A DNA stretch of 64,000 bases from JAFEBO01 sp050730655 (GTDB lineage: Bacteria > Planctomycetota > Phycisphaerae > Phycisphaerales > UBA1924), in NCBI GenBank assembly GCA_050730655.1, contig JBOHNL010000017.1, positions 62,001 through 126,000 of the forward strand. The letters run 5' to 3'. Shown in pieces: positions 42,968-49,948 of this stretch. Below the pieces are notes generated by a model. That model worked only from the letters and a program-made list of their open reading frames with translations. It searched no databases and was not told the DNA's origin. How positions within the stretch are numbered: position 1 is the stretch's first letter; each line of letters starts with the position of its first letter. A program made the position numbers and the translations under genes.

Positions 42968-43345
42968 TTACGGCGTGTCGTTGAAACGCCGGAAGCGCGC
43001 GACGTACGCGAGTGAATAGACGCGGTTTCGGTCGGTTCGGTCTGCTTCTTCGAAGGTGATGAAGCTCATCTGCGCGAAGGAGCGGCCGGTGTTGTCGATC
43101 AGCGTTCCTGCGGTTGGCGGCTCGATGAGATGCGCGGTGATTGCGTCGCGCAGGGTCCAGAGCGCGGCGTCGCTCGCGGCGATGAGGCGACCCGTGACTT
43201 TGATTGTCAGTTCTTCGAGTCCGAGCCAGCCGCTGCCGCTGAGTTGGATGCCGAGGCGGAGTTTGGGGATGACGAGTTGGCCCTGCGTTTCAAGGACGAA
43301 ACGATGGGGGCCGGGGAAGAGATTGAGGGATTTGTAGGAAGACAT
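42968..43345 (-). CDS. phage-module protein of unknown function
   Basis: 125 residues. Begins YKSLNLFPGPHRFVLETQGQ and includes SGSGWLGLEELTIKVTGRLI and FAQMSFITFEEADR, with a clear beta pattern and no signal or membrane segment. By its place after capsid and connector-like genes it may be a head-tail joining or minor tail protein. No family recognised. The ATG is preceded by TTTGGAT and by the shared heptad leader. Confidence 0.55.
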   Translation of the reverse strand: MSSYKSLNLFPGPHRFVLETQGQLVIPKLRLGIQLSGSGWLGLEELTIKVTGRLIAASDAALWTLRDAITAHLIEPPTAGTLIDNTGRSFAQMSFITFEEADRTDRNRVYSLAYVARFRRFNDTP

Positions 43346-43507
43346 GGGGGATCCAAAGCGCTAAATTGGCAAAGGGCCAAAGAGCCAAATAGAGAGAACG
43401 CGGAATGGCGGAGATTGCGGAGTTGCGCGGAGTTGGAGGAAAGAGGGCGAGGTGCTCTTTGTGAGTTGCTTGGCTGAAAGCTGATAGCTGTCAGCTAAAA
43501 GCTCTTC
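43346..43507. repeat. heptad leader (43362-43390) and AGCTGAC heptads (about 43470-43505)
   Basis: On the minus strand the stop of the gene at 43508 is followed by TTAGCTGACAGCTATCAGC. Further on are TCCGC-type heptads and then ATTTGGC/TCTTTGGCCC/TTTGCC heptads that run into the TTTGGAT of the gene starting at 43345. Confidence 0.8.
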
Positions 43508-43915
43508 CTACACGTCCGTCAACACGATCGGGTCCGTCGCTCCATCCGGCGAGATCGCGACGAGCGAGATCATGCGTTTGGACTTTGCGGCCAGGTCGTA
43601 GCGGACGGCGCGGATGACGACTTGGGTCGTGAGTTTCTTTCGCTGGGCTTGCGAGGCGTTGGGGGATGTTGTGAGTTCGAGTGCGCCTTGCTGGCCGGGT
43701 TTGGGGCCCGAGAGAGACTGGTCGCTGCCGCTGTCGAGGCGTTGGACGATTTGGATTTCGACTTTGGTTTCGGGCACGTCGGCGAAGACGGCGAAGGGGC
43801 CGGCGTCGGAGTAGTCGGTCACTTCTTTGTGCGCAAGGCGGTCGATCGAGACGGACTCGATATTCGAGTACGTGACGTTGAGAAGAGAGAGGGATTGGGG
43901 GTTGAGGAAGAGCAA
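43508..43915 (-). CDS. phage-module protein of unknown function
   Basis: 135 residues from TTG 43915. I prefer this TTG to the ATG at 43945 because the latter lies inside the heptad leader, while TTTGGAACTTTCCCC before the TTG matches the leader end of the other head genes. The sequence includes TYSNIESVSIDRLAHKEV, a serine/glycine-rich middle and RKKLTTQVVIRAVRYDLAAKSKRM. Probably a head completion or tail-terminator-like protein by position only. Confidence 0.5.
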   Translation of the reverse strand: MLFLNPQSLSLLNVTYSNIESVSIDRLAHKEVTDYSDAGPFAVFADVPETKVEIQIVQRLDSGSDQSLSGPKPGQQGALELTTSPNASQAQRKKLTTQVVIRAVRYDLAAKSKRMISLVAISPDGATDPIVLTDV

Positions 43916-44010
43916 GGGGAAAGTTCCAAAGGGCCAAAGTTTCAAAGGGCCAAATGAAGAAGTGCGGAACGCGGAACGGGAGGCGTTCGGTTTTGGTGCG
44001 AGGTCAGATT
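43916..44010. repeat. heptad leader of the gene at 43915
   Basis: Minus strand: GTTCCGCGTTCCGC heptads, then ATTTGGC, CTTTGGC and CTTTGGAACTTTCCCC up to the TTG start. The stop of the upstream gene is itself in AATCTGAAATCTGA, two heptads. Confidence 0.75.
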
Positions 44011-44658
44011 TCAGATTCGCAACAGCGGCACGACGTTCGCGCGGCGGGTCGCGTCGGGGAGGTTGTCACCGTCGGTGTCAACGGGGGCGGTGAGTGCGCC
44101 GCGTTCGATTGAGGCGAGTTGCTGGTAGCGCTCGGCGCGGCGAGACGCTGTGCCGCCGGGGGATTGGAGATCGGCGGCGGACATGTACACAGTCGCGAGT
44201 GTGGAGAGAGTTGCATAGCGCTCGAGCGCTGCAGGGTCGGTGACGAGCGGGCTGGGTGCGCCGGTCGCATCGGTCGTCGGCTGCGCGGGGTCGAGGCCGA
44301 GCTTGCGAAAAACGGAGTCGGAGGCGTGGGCGATCTGAGGGCGGAAGGTGTGGAGAAGCACTTCGGCGCCGGTGACCGGTGTGGGCGTGATCGGCACATC
44401 CGCAGCGCTCGCGCGGATTCGAGAAACCTGCGCCGTGGTGGACGAGAGCTTGCTGATCACTTCGTGCGGGATCGTGTTGATCAGGATGACCATGCCGGGC
44501 ACGAGCTGCGCGGCATCGAAGTTCACGTCGAACGCCGAGATGGTGAGAGTTGTGCCGGCGATCGTGCCGCTGGATTTGAGCAGGCGCTGGCTGATCCACT
44601 GAATGTCGGTGAAGAGGTTTGGTTCGAGGCGGAGGAGAGCGGCGTCGGTGGTGAGCAT
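44011..44658 (-). CDS. phage head-tail connector/adaptor-like protein
   Basis: 215 residues from ATG 44658, GGAG 9 bases upstream. N-terminal half MLTTDAALLRLEPNLFTDIQWISQRLL, then a beta segment GTTLTISAFDVNFDAAQLVPGMVILI and a helical C-terminal half (HASDSVFRKLGLDPA.., AALERYATLSTLATVYMSA). It follows the capsid gene immediately, where connector proteins normally lie. No specific family recognised; the label is positional. Confidence 0.5.
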   Translation of the reverse strand: MLTTDAALLRLEPNLFTDIQWISQRLLKSSGTIAGTTLTISAFDVNFDAAQLVPGMVILINTIPHEVISKLSSTTAQVSRIRASAADVPITPTPVTGAEVLLHTFRPQIAHASDSVFRKLGLDPAQPTTDATGAPSPLVTDPAALERYATLSTLATVYMSAADLQSPGGTASRRAERYQQLASIERGALTAPVDTDGDNLPDATRRANVVPLLRI

Positions 44659-45122
44659 GGGAAAGCTCCAAAGGGGCAAAGGGCCAAAGTGCCAAAGAAA
44701 TGCGGAGTTCGGAATGCGAAATGGGAAGGCGAGACGGAGTGACTCGGAAATTTTCGCGTTCGAATGAAACCCGCGCCGAGCGGGGGAGCTGGGCGCGGGT
44801 GAGGAGAGGGGGTGAGGGGCTTCTCGGCGCGATCCGTCAGCACGTGCTATGGGATGGCGCACCTCGAGGTCTGTCGCGCGAGAAGCGGGGGAAGGAGGAG
44901 AAGACAGATGCAGACGAGGTGGAGAAGAGAGGGAAGGAAACGCAGAACCCTTCCCCAATCCCTCCCCTCAGGGCAGGGGCTTCAGGCATTGCGATTTGCT
45001 GATGGGACGGAGTTGGGAGCGAAGCAAACCCACCCCCAACCCCCTCCCTCGGGGAGGGGGCTTCGGAGCGACGCGAATGTGGACTGGCTGAACGCTGAGA
45101 GCTGAAAACTGACAGCTTTGCC
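44659..45122. repeat. repeat-packed gap between capsid and connector-like genes
   Basis: About 460 bases. In minus-strand order: AAAGCTGTCAGTTTTCAGCT heptads directly after the capsid stop, the CCCTCCCCGAGGGAGGG hairpin repeat (45030-45062), a second CCCTCCCC..GGGGC-type copy (44950-44990), CGCGGGT GC-rich sequence, ATTCCGAACTCCGC heptads and the TTTGGCC leader ending TTTGGAG before ATG 44658. No gene. Confidence 0.8.
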
Positions 45123-46286
45123 TTACGTCAGGCCGCGGATCACGCCGTGGGCGTTTTCGTTCTTGAATTCAAGGGTGTACTCGCCGAGAACCTGGCCGGC
45201 GTTGGCGTCGCCGGTTTGTGCGAGCGGCTTGAAACCGAACGAGCGGCCTTGCAGCGGCAGAACACTGATGCGCGAGGAATCGAGTAGGAGGATGCTGTCG
45301 CTCGGAACCCAGCGACTCAGAATCACGCGGCAGACGCCGAAGTCGGACTCATACGTGCTGATCATGTCGCGGAAGTTCTTGTCCTCGGGCGTGTAGGCGC
45401 GGCTGCCAGTTGCAAAGCCGTTGATGCGGCGCTTGAGCGCACCGGAGCAGACGATGGTGTCGATCTTGCCCTGGCTCTGTTCCCAGATGAGACGCAGCGC
45501 GGCGTTGAGAACGGGTTCGTTGAGGTCGGTGCCGCTGCCGCCGCCGGTGGGAATGCCGCCGGAGTTGGGAACGTACTGATTGGAGCCGATGAGGCGGATG
45601 ATCCCGTTCATCGAGCGTCGGATGGATGAAGACCCTTGCGGGTTGCTGGCAGGCGCGACACCGTTGATGACGCAGTTTTCGAGATCGCGGAGCAGTTCCC
45701 GCAGGCGTTCTTGTTTTTGGTACTCGAGTTCATCGTCGATCCCGTGCTGACGCGCGGCACGCATCGAGCCTGAGACTTCGACCGTGGAGGAGAAGATCTG
45801 CGTGTAGTTTGCTTTGCGGGCGCGGAGCGTGAAGCGCGAGTTGGTCGCATCAGCCCCTTCGAGCGCGGCATTGCCGAGAATGAAGAGACGTTTGCCATTG
45901 GCGAGCGTGGCTTTGGTGGTGGAGCCGTAGCCGCGGACGACAGTGAGGACGGCGCCGGCGACGGCCGTGACCTGCATCACTTCGGTGCTGGCGTCGGGGC
46001 GGACAAGATCGCCGACCTGGAAGCGCGAGCCGTTCTGGACCGTGAGCGAGGATGCGTTCTGCGCGTCGGGTGAGTAGACGGTCTGATTGAGCGAATCGGA
46101 GTTGGGGAGAAGCGTGTCTTCCATCCATTCGTGGATGGTGCTGAGCGCGGGACGCTTGGCGTCGCCGAGGTAATCGAGCAGCGGGGTTTCGTACGGCGAG
46201 ACGATGCCGACGAGATCGGAGACGTCTTCCATGATTTCGGGGAGATCGGAACCGGCGGCGAAGGTGGGTTTTCCGGAATAGGACAT
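45123..46286 (-). CDS. major capsid protein, SU10/DUF5309-like
   Basis: 387 residues from ATG 46286, GGAG 9 bases upstream. SYSGKPTF..SDLPEIMEDVSDLVGIVSPYETPLLDYLG at the N-terminus, then HEWMEDTLLPN, VTAVAGAVLTVVRGYGST, QIFSSTVEVSGSMRAARQHGIDDELEYQKQERLRELLRDLENCVING and, late, SDFGVCRVILSRWVPSDSILLLD. This matches the SU10-like (DUF5309) HK97-fold capsid family. It forms the icosahedral shell with the scaffold-like protein encoded upstream and the portal. Intact frame. Confidence 0.85.
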   Translation of the reverse strand: MSYSGKPTFAAGSDLPEIMEDVSDLVGIVSPYETPLLDYLGDAKRPALSTIHEWMEDTLLPNSDSLNQTVYSPDAQNASSLTVQNGSRFQVGDLVRPDASTEVMQVTAVAGAVLTVVRGYGSTTKATLANGKRLFILGNAALEGADATNSRFTLRARKANYTQIFSSTVEVSGSMRAARQHGIDDELEYQKQERLRELLRDLENCVINGVAPASNPQGSSSIRRSMNGIIRLIGSNQYVPNSGGIPTGGGSGTDLNEPVLNAALRLIWEQSQGKIDTIVCSGALKRRINGFATGSRAYTPEDKNFRDMISTYESDFGVCRVILSRWVPSDSILLLDSSRISVLPLQGRSFGFKPLAQTGDANAGQVLGEYTLEFKNENAHGVIRGLT

Positions 46287-46447
46287 TTTGAAATCTCCAA
46301 AGAGCCAAATTGGCAAAGGGACAAAGAAGAAAGACGAACGCGGAGTGGTGGAGAGGGGGGAGTTGCGCGGAGAGGAGAGGTGGAGTAGTCGGAAGGCAGA
46401 CGAAAAGGCAGGGCCCACCCCCAACCCCCTCCCTCAGGGAGGGGGCT
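46287..46447. repeat. heptad leader and CCCTCCCTCAGGGAGGG hairpin between scaffold and capsid genes
   Basis: The hairpin (46423-46445) begins a few bases after the minus-strand stop of the scaffold-like gene. A TTTGTCCCTTTGCC/ATTTGGC heptad leader (46290-46330) ends in TTTGGAG before the capsid ATG. Confidence 0.8.
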
Positions 46448-46957
46448 TCAGATTGCGCGTCGTGCGCGGAGGTAGTTCAGAAGTGAGCGGCGGTCGCCGG
46501 TGCGGGCTTGGGTTGCGAGGTCGGCGAGGGTGTCGGATGGTGAAGTTGAGATTGCGGGGCTCATAACGGACGGAGCTGGGCGCGATGGGAGTGCGGATTC
46601 GAAGAGGAACGGCTTGGTAGCGCGGAGTGTTTGAATGAGCGAGGCGATGTCGGGGGACGCCCCGTTTGCCGCGGCGCTCGGAAGCATCGTTTCGAGCATG
46701 AGCGAGGCGACCTCGGGGTCGATGACGTTGGCGCTGTTGAGAGCGCGGTCGATCTTGCGCGATTGCTTTTCTCGCGCGAGATCGGCGTTGTTGCGATCGA
46801 GCTGGGCGCGGAGGTTCTGGGTTTCGGTCTCGAGGCTTGCAAGTTTGGACTCGGCGTCGAGGGCGCGGGCGCGCCAGTTGGTTTCGTCTGAAGCTGGCGG
46901 GCGGGCGGTCTCGGCGGGCGTACCGCCTTCTTCGGGTGGGGGAGATCCTTCGGGCAT
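46448..46957 (-). CDS. scaffold-like coiled-coil protein of the phage head module
   Basis: 169 residues from ATG 46957 (GGAG then six C before ATG). Acidic Pro/Glu-rich N-terminus, a coiled coil (RARALDAESKLASLETETQNLRAQLDRNNADLAREKQ) and a helical C-terminus (TLADLATQARTGDRRSLLNYLRARRAI). The composition and position between portal and capsid genes match phage scaffold proteins. No protease motif, so head maturation protease is not encoded here. Confidence 0.65.
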   Translation of the reverse strand: MPEGSPPPEEGGTPAETARPPASDETNWRARALDAESKLASLETETQNLRAQLDRNNADLAREKQSRKIDRALNSANVIDPEVASLMLETMLPSAAANGASPDIASLIQTLRATKPFLFESALPSRPAPSVMSPAISTSPSDTLADLATQARTGDRRSLLNYLRARRAI

Positions 46958-47093
46958 GGGGGGCTCCAAAAAGGGCCAGATGGCAAAGAGGCAAATGGCC
47001 AAAGAAGAGAGAAAAGAAAACACAACGTGCAGGCGCCGGCTGCGGGCGCAGACTTTCGTTTGGCAATTTGAGAATTTGCCATTTGGCCCTCTA
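46958..47093. repeat. opposed heptad arrays between portal and scaffold genes
   Basis: Minus strand: GGGCCAAATGGCAAATTC directly after the portal stop, then, near the scaffold ATG, TTTGGCCATTTGCCTC and TTTTTGGAG. The two arrays are partly complementary (CAAATGGC with GCCATTTG) and could pair around the intergenic segment. Confidence 0.75.
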
Positions 47094-48686
47094 TCACACC
47101 GCACCGTCATCCGTTGGCGTGTAACCGAGTTCTCCGAGCACGCGGTGCTTCTCGATACCGATGCGGAGTTTGGTTTCTGCGACTTGAACTTGCTCGCGGT
47201 CATCCGTTGGGAGCGGATCGGGCCAGTCGATGCGGATGGAGCGGTCGAGTTCGTCGGTCTTCAAGATGTCCAGGTGATCGAGTGCGGCGAGGATCAGACG
47301 CGACGCTTCGGCGAGGCCTCGCCCGTATGTCACCTGCTTTCGCGCGGTGCGGCTGAGCAGGCCCATCAGAGTGACTTTCAGTGCCATCGCGCTCGAAAGA
47401 TTGCCGACCTTGCCTTGGACGACTCCGGTTGCGAGCGGCGGGACGCCACTGAGTTTGTCGAGCGCGTTGCGGATCGCTTCAAAGTGTGCGTCTTCCGACG
47501 GCGCTTCGGCATCGCCACCGAAGGTTTGAATAGAAGCCTGCGTGTCATCGGTCGCGAGCATGACACCGGGGCCGATCGAAAGCGTGTCGGTCGAACCCAG
47601 ACCCTTGCAGAGATACATCTTGAAACTCTGCATTGCGAGGCGGTACGCGCGATCGCTGAGGCGGGTGTTCAACTCATCCTGCAGCGGGATAAGCGGCTCA
47701 ACTTCGCTGATGCCCGAGTAGTGAAAGGGCTGGCTGACGTTCTGGATGTGAACGACGGGGAGGCGACCCTGTGTCCAGGGCGTTTCTTCGGACGAGACAA
47801 CCCGCTCGTTTTCGTAGATGTGATGAAAGTCGGCAGAGATGAATTCCGTGTGCGTTGTGCGCTTGCGCCGACTTGGTGGCGCACCGATGAGCGAGCGGAG
47901 AAAGCCGGCCGCGGCACCAGAATCTTCCGGTGCGTGTTCTTCGCGCTGGAAGTGGATGATGTACGCCGAGAGTCGCCGGAAGTCGGAGGTATCGGCGATG
48001 GGGATGCCGCGGCGGGGGTCGATGACTTCGACACGAACGGGCGGAACGGTGCGGAGGATCTCGAGCGGCTGGGCGTTGTGCGAGCGGGCCCGGCGGCGGA
48101 AATCAGCGCCGGCCTCGGTCACGCGGACCAGCAGATCGACATGGCCGAAGACGTGCGCGAGCAGCGCGAGATCGGTGAAGAGCGAGATGCCGCCGCTGGA
48201 TTCCCAGATGGCGTCGAGTGCGGTTTCGACGGCGCTGCGGACTGCCTGCGTACGCGCCGTGCTGATGAAGCGGATCGGCTTGGCGAAGAGAAAGTCGACC
48301 ATCGAGTGCAGGCGCCACGCGATGTCGTTCTCGATGACAAGTTCGCGGGGAGTGCGAAGCCGATCGTCGGTGTTCGCGCTTCCGGGGCTGGTGAGGCGCG
48401 CGGGAAGACCGATCTCCTGAGGCTGCGAATACCAGCTTGTGCGTCCGTTTGCCCCTGTCGCCTGCCCCGCGCGGGCGACCGGCTCCAGTGCATTCCTGTA
48501 GTACGTCCAGAGTTTGTCGAGGCGCGGCAGAGTGCGCGTCTCGTGCTCTCGCAGCGCGAGAGCGAGTGATGCCTCGTTGAGGCCGACGTCGGAAAATGCC
48601 TGGAGCCGGTACGCCATGTCGGGGTCCGCCGTGAGAGGAGGAATTGCCGCCGTGCGGGCGGCCGAACGCGGAGGCGGAAAAAACAC
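47094..48686 (-). CDS. phage portal protein (SPP1 gp6-like)
   Basis: 530 residues from GTG 48686 (GGAG is very close; ATG 48617 is an alternative). LDKLWTYYRNALEPV at the N-terminus, then NDIAWRLHSMVDFLFAKPIRF, a classic portal wing segment, FTDLALLAHVFGHVDLLVRV, PRRGIPIADTSDFRRLSAYIIHFQ, and the clip/stem region ..PVVHIQNVSQPFHYSGISEVEPLIPLQDELNTRLSDRAYRLAMQSFKMYLCKG. Matches Phage_prot_Gp6/SPP1 type portals that form the dodecameric DNA gate to which the terminase docks. The matching terminase is 27 kb away at 18487 on the other strand. Confidence 0.85.
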   Translation of the reverse strand: MFFPPPRSAARTAAIPPLTADPDMAYRLQAFSDVGLNEASLALALREHETRTLPRLDKLWTYYRNALEPVARAGQATGANGRTSWYSQPQEIGLPARLTSPGSANTDDRLRTPRELVIENDIAWRLHSMVDFLFAKPIRFISTARTQAVRSAVETALDAIWESSGGISLFTDLALLAHVFGHVDLLVRVTEAGADFRRRARSHNAQPLEILRTVPPVRVEVIDPRRGIPIADTSDFRRLSAYIIHFQREEHAPEDSGAAAGFLRSLIGAPPSRRKRTTHTEFISADFHHIYENERVVSSEETPWTQGRLPVVHIQNVSQPFHYSGISEVEPLIPLQDELNTRLSDRAYRLAMQSFKMYLCKGLGSTDTLSIGPGVMLATDDTQASIQTFGGDAEAPSEDAHFEAIRNALDKLSGVPPLATGVVQGKVGNLSSAMALKVTLMGLLSRTARKQVTYGRGLAEASRLILAALDHLDILKTDELDRSIRIDWPDPLPTDDREQVQVAETKLRIGIEKHRVLGELGYTPTDDGAV

Positions 48687-48981
48687 GCCTCCACAAAGGG
48701 ACGCCGAAGCGCCAATGGCCCGAAATAACCGTAACTGCGACCTTGCTCAAAACAGGCGTAAAGCCCTGCAAGACAGCGGCTTAGCGTGATTTTCACAAAA
48801 TGGAAAGTGGGGCGCCGTTGTCGCATACGTATGGCCCAAAAAACCAGTAACTACACATTTTGCCAGGGGGCAAATCGGGCGCAGGCATCGCGCCCAGTGT
48901 GCCGCGGCGCAACCAAATGCATTGTGCGCGCGACGATGCCCCGGCGCTTGGGCAGCACACGAAGCGAGCGATCAAAGCCGA

Positions 48982-49206
48982 TCAGTTTTTGTGCGTGCCG
49001 ACGCTGTTGTACTGACTGTCGGAGCCGGCGTCGGCGCCGGTGGGGTTGAAGCGGCCCGTGCCGCCGTATCCGCCATCGTCGCCTTTCCACTGCGATTCGG
49101 GGCTCGACGAGCACGCGCCGATGCAAGCGCACACGCAGAGCGCGAGCGCAGCGCGGCAGGATGAACGGGCAACTTGAACCAGTGAGTTTCGAAGCGTGCG
49201 CTGCAT
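48982..49206 (-). CDS. small predicted lipoprotein
   Basis: 74 residues from ATG 49206, GGAG 9 bases upstream. Leader CRAALALCVCACIGACSSS with a lipobox ending IGAC, then a short polar, glycine-rich tail (DGGYGGTGRFNPTGADAGSDSQYNSVGTHKN). No folded domain is expected. It starts about 70 bases after the nuoE stop on the same strand. Confidence 0.6.
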   Translation of the reverse strand: MQRTLRNSLVQVARSSCRAALALCVCACIGACSSSPESQWKGDDGGYGGTGRFNPTGADAGSDSQYNSVGTHKN

Positions 49207-49273
49207 CTGCGGGCTCCGGGGCGTTTCTCGCGTTTGTCCCCGCACTCGTGCGTGGGGCCGGCGGCGGGAGGTT

Positions 49274-49816
49274 TTAGTGGTGCGACGCGCTTTTTCGCGT
49301 GGCATCGAGCAGGCCGGCGATCTGTTCGGGCTTGAGGTTTTCGTGGAGCGTCTCGTCGATGAGGAGCGCGGGGGCTGTGCCGCACGAGCCCAAACATTCG
49401 AGTTCGATGAGCGTGAAAACGTTGTCGTCGGTCGTCTCTCCGACATCGATTCCGAGCGCATCCTTCACGGCCTGCGTGATGGCGGGCTGGCCGCAGAATT
49501 CACAGGCGATGGAGCGGCAGACGCTGACAAGGTGCTTGCCTTTGCGCTTGAGCCAGTATTCCTCATAGAAGGAAGCCGTGTCGATGACGTCGGCAGGCTT
49601 GATCGCGAGGAACTCGGCGATCTCCAGCATGGCCTGACCGGGAATCCAACCGTACGCGTGCTGGATTTCGGTAAGGCAGGGGAGGAGCGCGCCCATCTTC
49701 TGCTCGTAGCGGGGCAGGATGTGCTGCGAGAGATGCGAGCGCATCTGGTTGGTGAGGTAGGGCTCGGACCGCTTTTCAACGGTGGAGCCGGCGGAGTTCT
49801 TGGTGATCCAGGCCAT
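49274..49816 (-). CDS. nuoE: NADH-quinone oxidoreductase subunit E (24-kDa, thioredoxin-like [2Fe-2S])
   Basis: 180 residues. N-terminal helical bundle (LPRYEQKMGALLPCLTEIQHAYGWIPGQAMLEIAEFL) and a thioredoxin-like C-terminal domain. The [2Fe-2S] ligands are in SVCRSIACEFCG and LELECLGSCGTAP (two plus two cysteines, with one extra Cys in the first motif). NuoE passes electrons in the peripheral NADH dehydrogenase arm of complex I beside NuoF. No nuoF or nuoG lies on either side, which is unusual, so nuoE is separated from the usual operon here or its partners are elsewhere. Confidence 0.88.
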   Translation of the reverse strand: MAWITKNSAGSTVEKRSEPYLTNQMRSHLSQHILPRYEQKMGALLPCLTEIQHAYGWIPGQAMLEIAEFLAIKPADVIDTASFYEEYWLKRKGKHLVSVCRSIACEFCGQPAITQAVKDALGIDVGETTDDNVFTLIELECLGSCGTAPALLIDETLHENLKPEQIAGLLDATRKSASHH

Positions 49817-49866
49817 GGCGGACTATAGGAATTGGGGCGTGGGTTTGGAGCGGCGTCGAGATGGGC

Positions 49867-49901
49867 AAAAAAGGAGACACCGGGCTCGAACCCGGTGCCT
49901 C
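49867..49901 (-). terminator. Rho-independent terminator
   Basis: Minus strand: GAGGCACCGGG pairs with CCCGGTGTCTC (one mismatch) around TTCGAG, followed by CTTTTTT. It lies about 50 bases after the stop of the lamin-tail dockerin gene. The TTCGAG loop resembles a tRNA T-arm, but no tRNA is present. Confidence 0.7.
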
Positions 49902-49948
49902 AAAGGGAAAGATATTGGAAGCCCCGTTCGAAACCGGGCGTCACGAAT

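Noticed and set aside
46448..46957. Head maturation protease
   Set aside because: No serine-protease motif; composition is that of a coiled-coil scaffold.
46635..48569. 644-residue plus-strand ORF
   Set aside because: Antisense to the portal and scaffold genes, with no domain or signal.
49867..49945. tRNA or tRNA fragment
   Set aside because: Two TTCGA-loop stems look like T-arms, but there is no anticodon arm, D-arm or acceptor stem; the first one fits a terminator.
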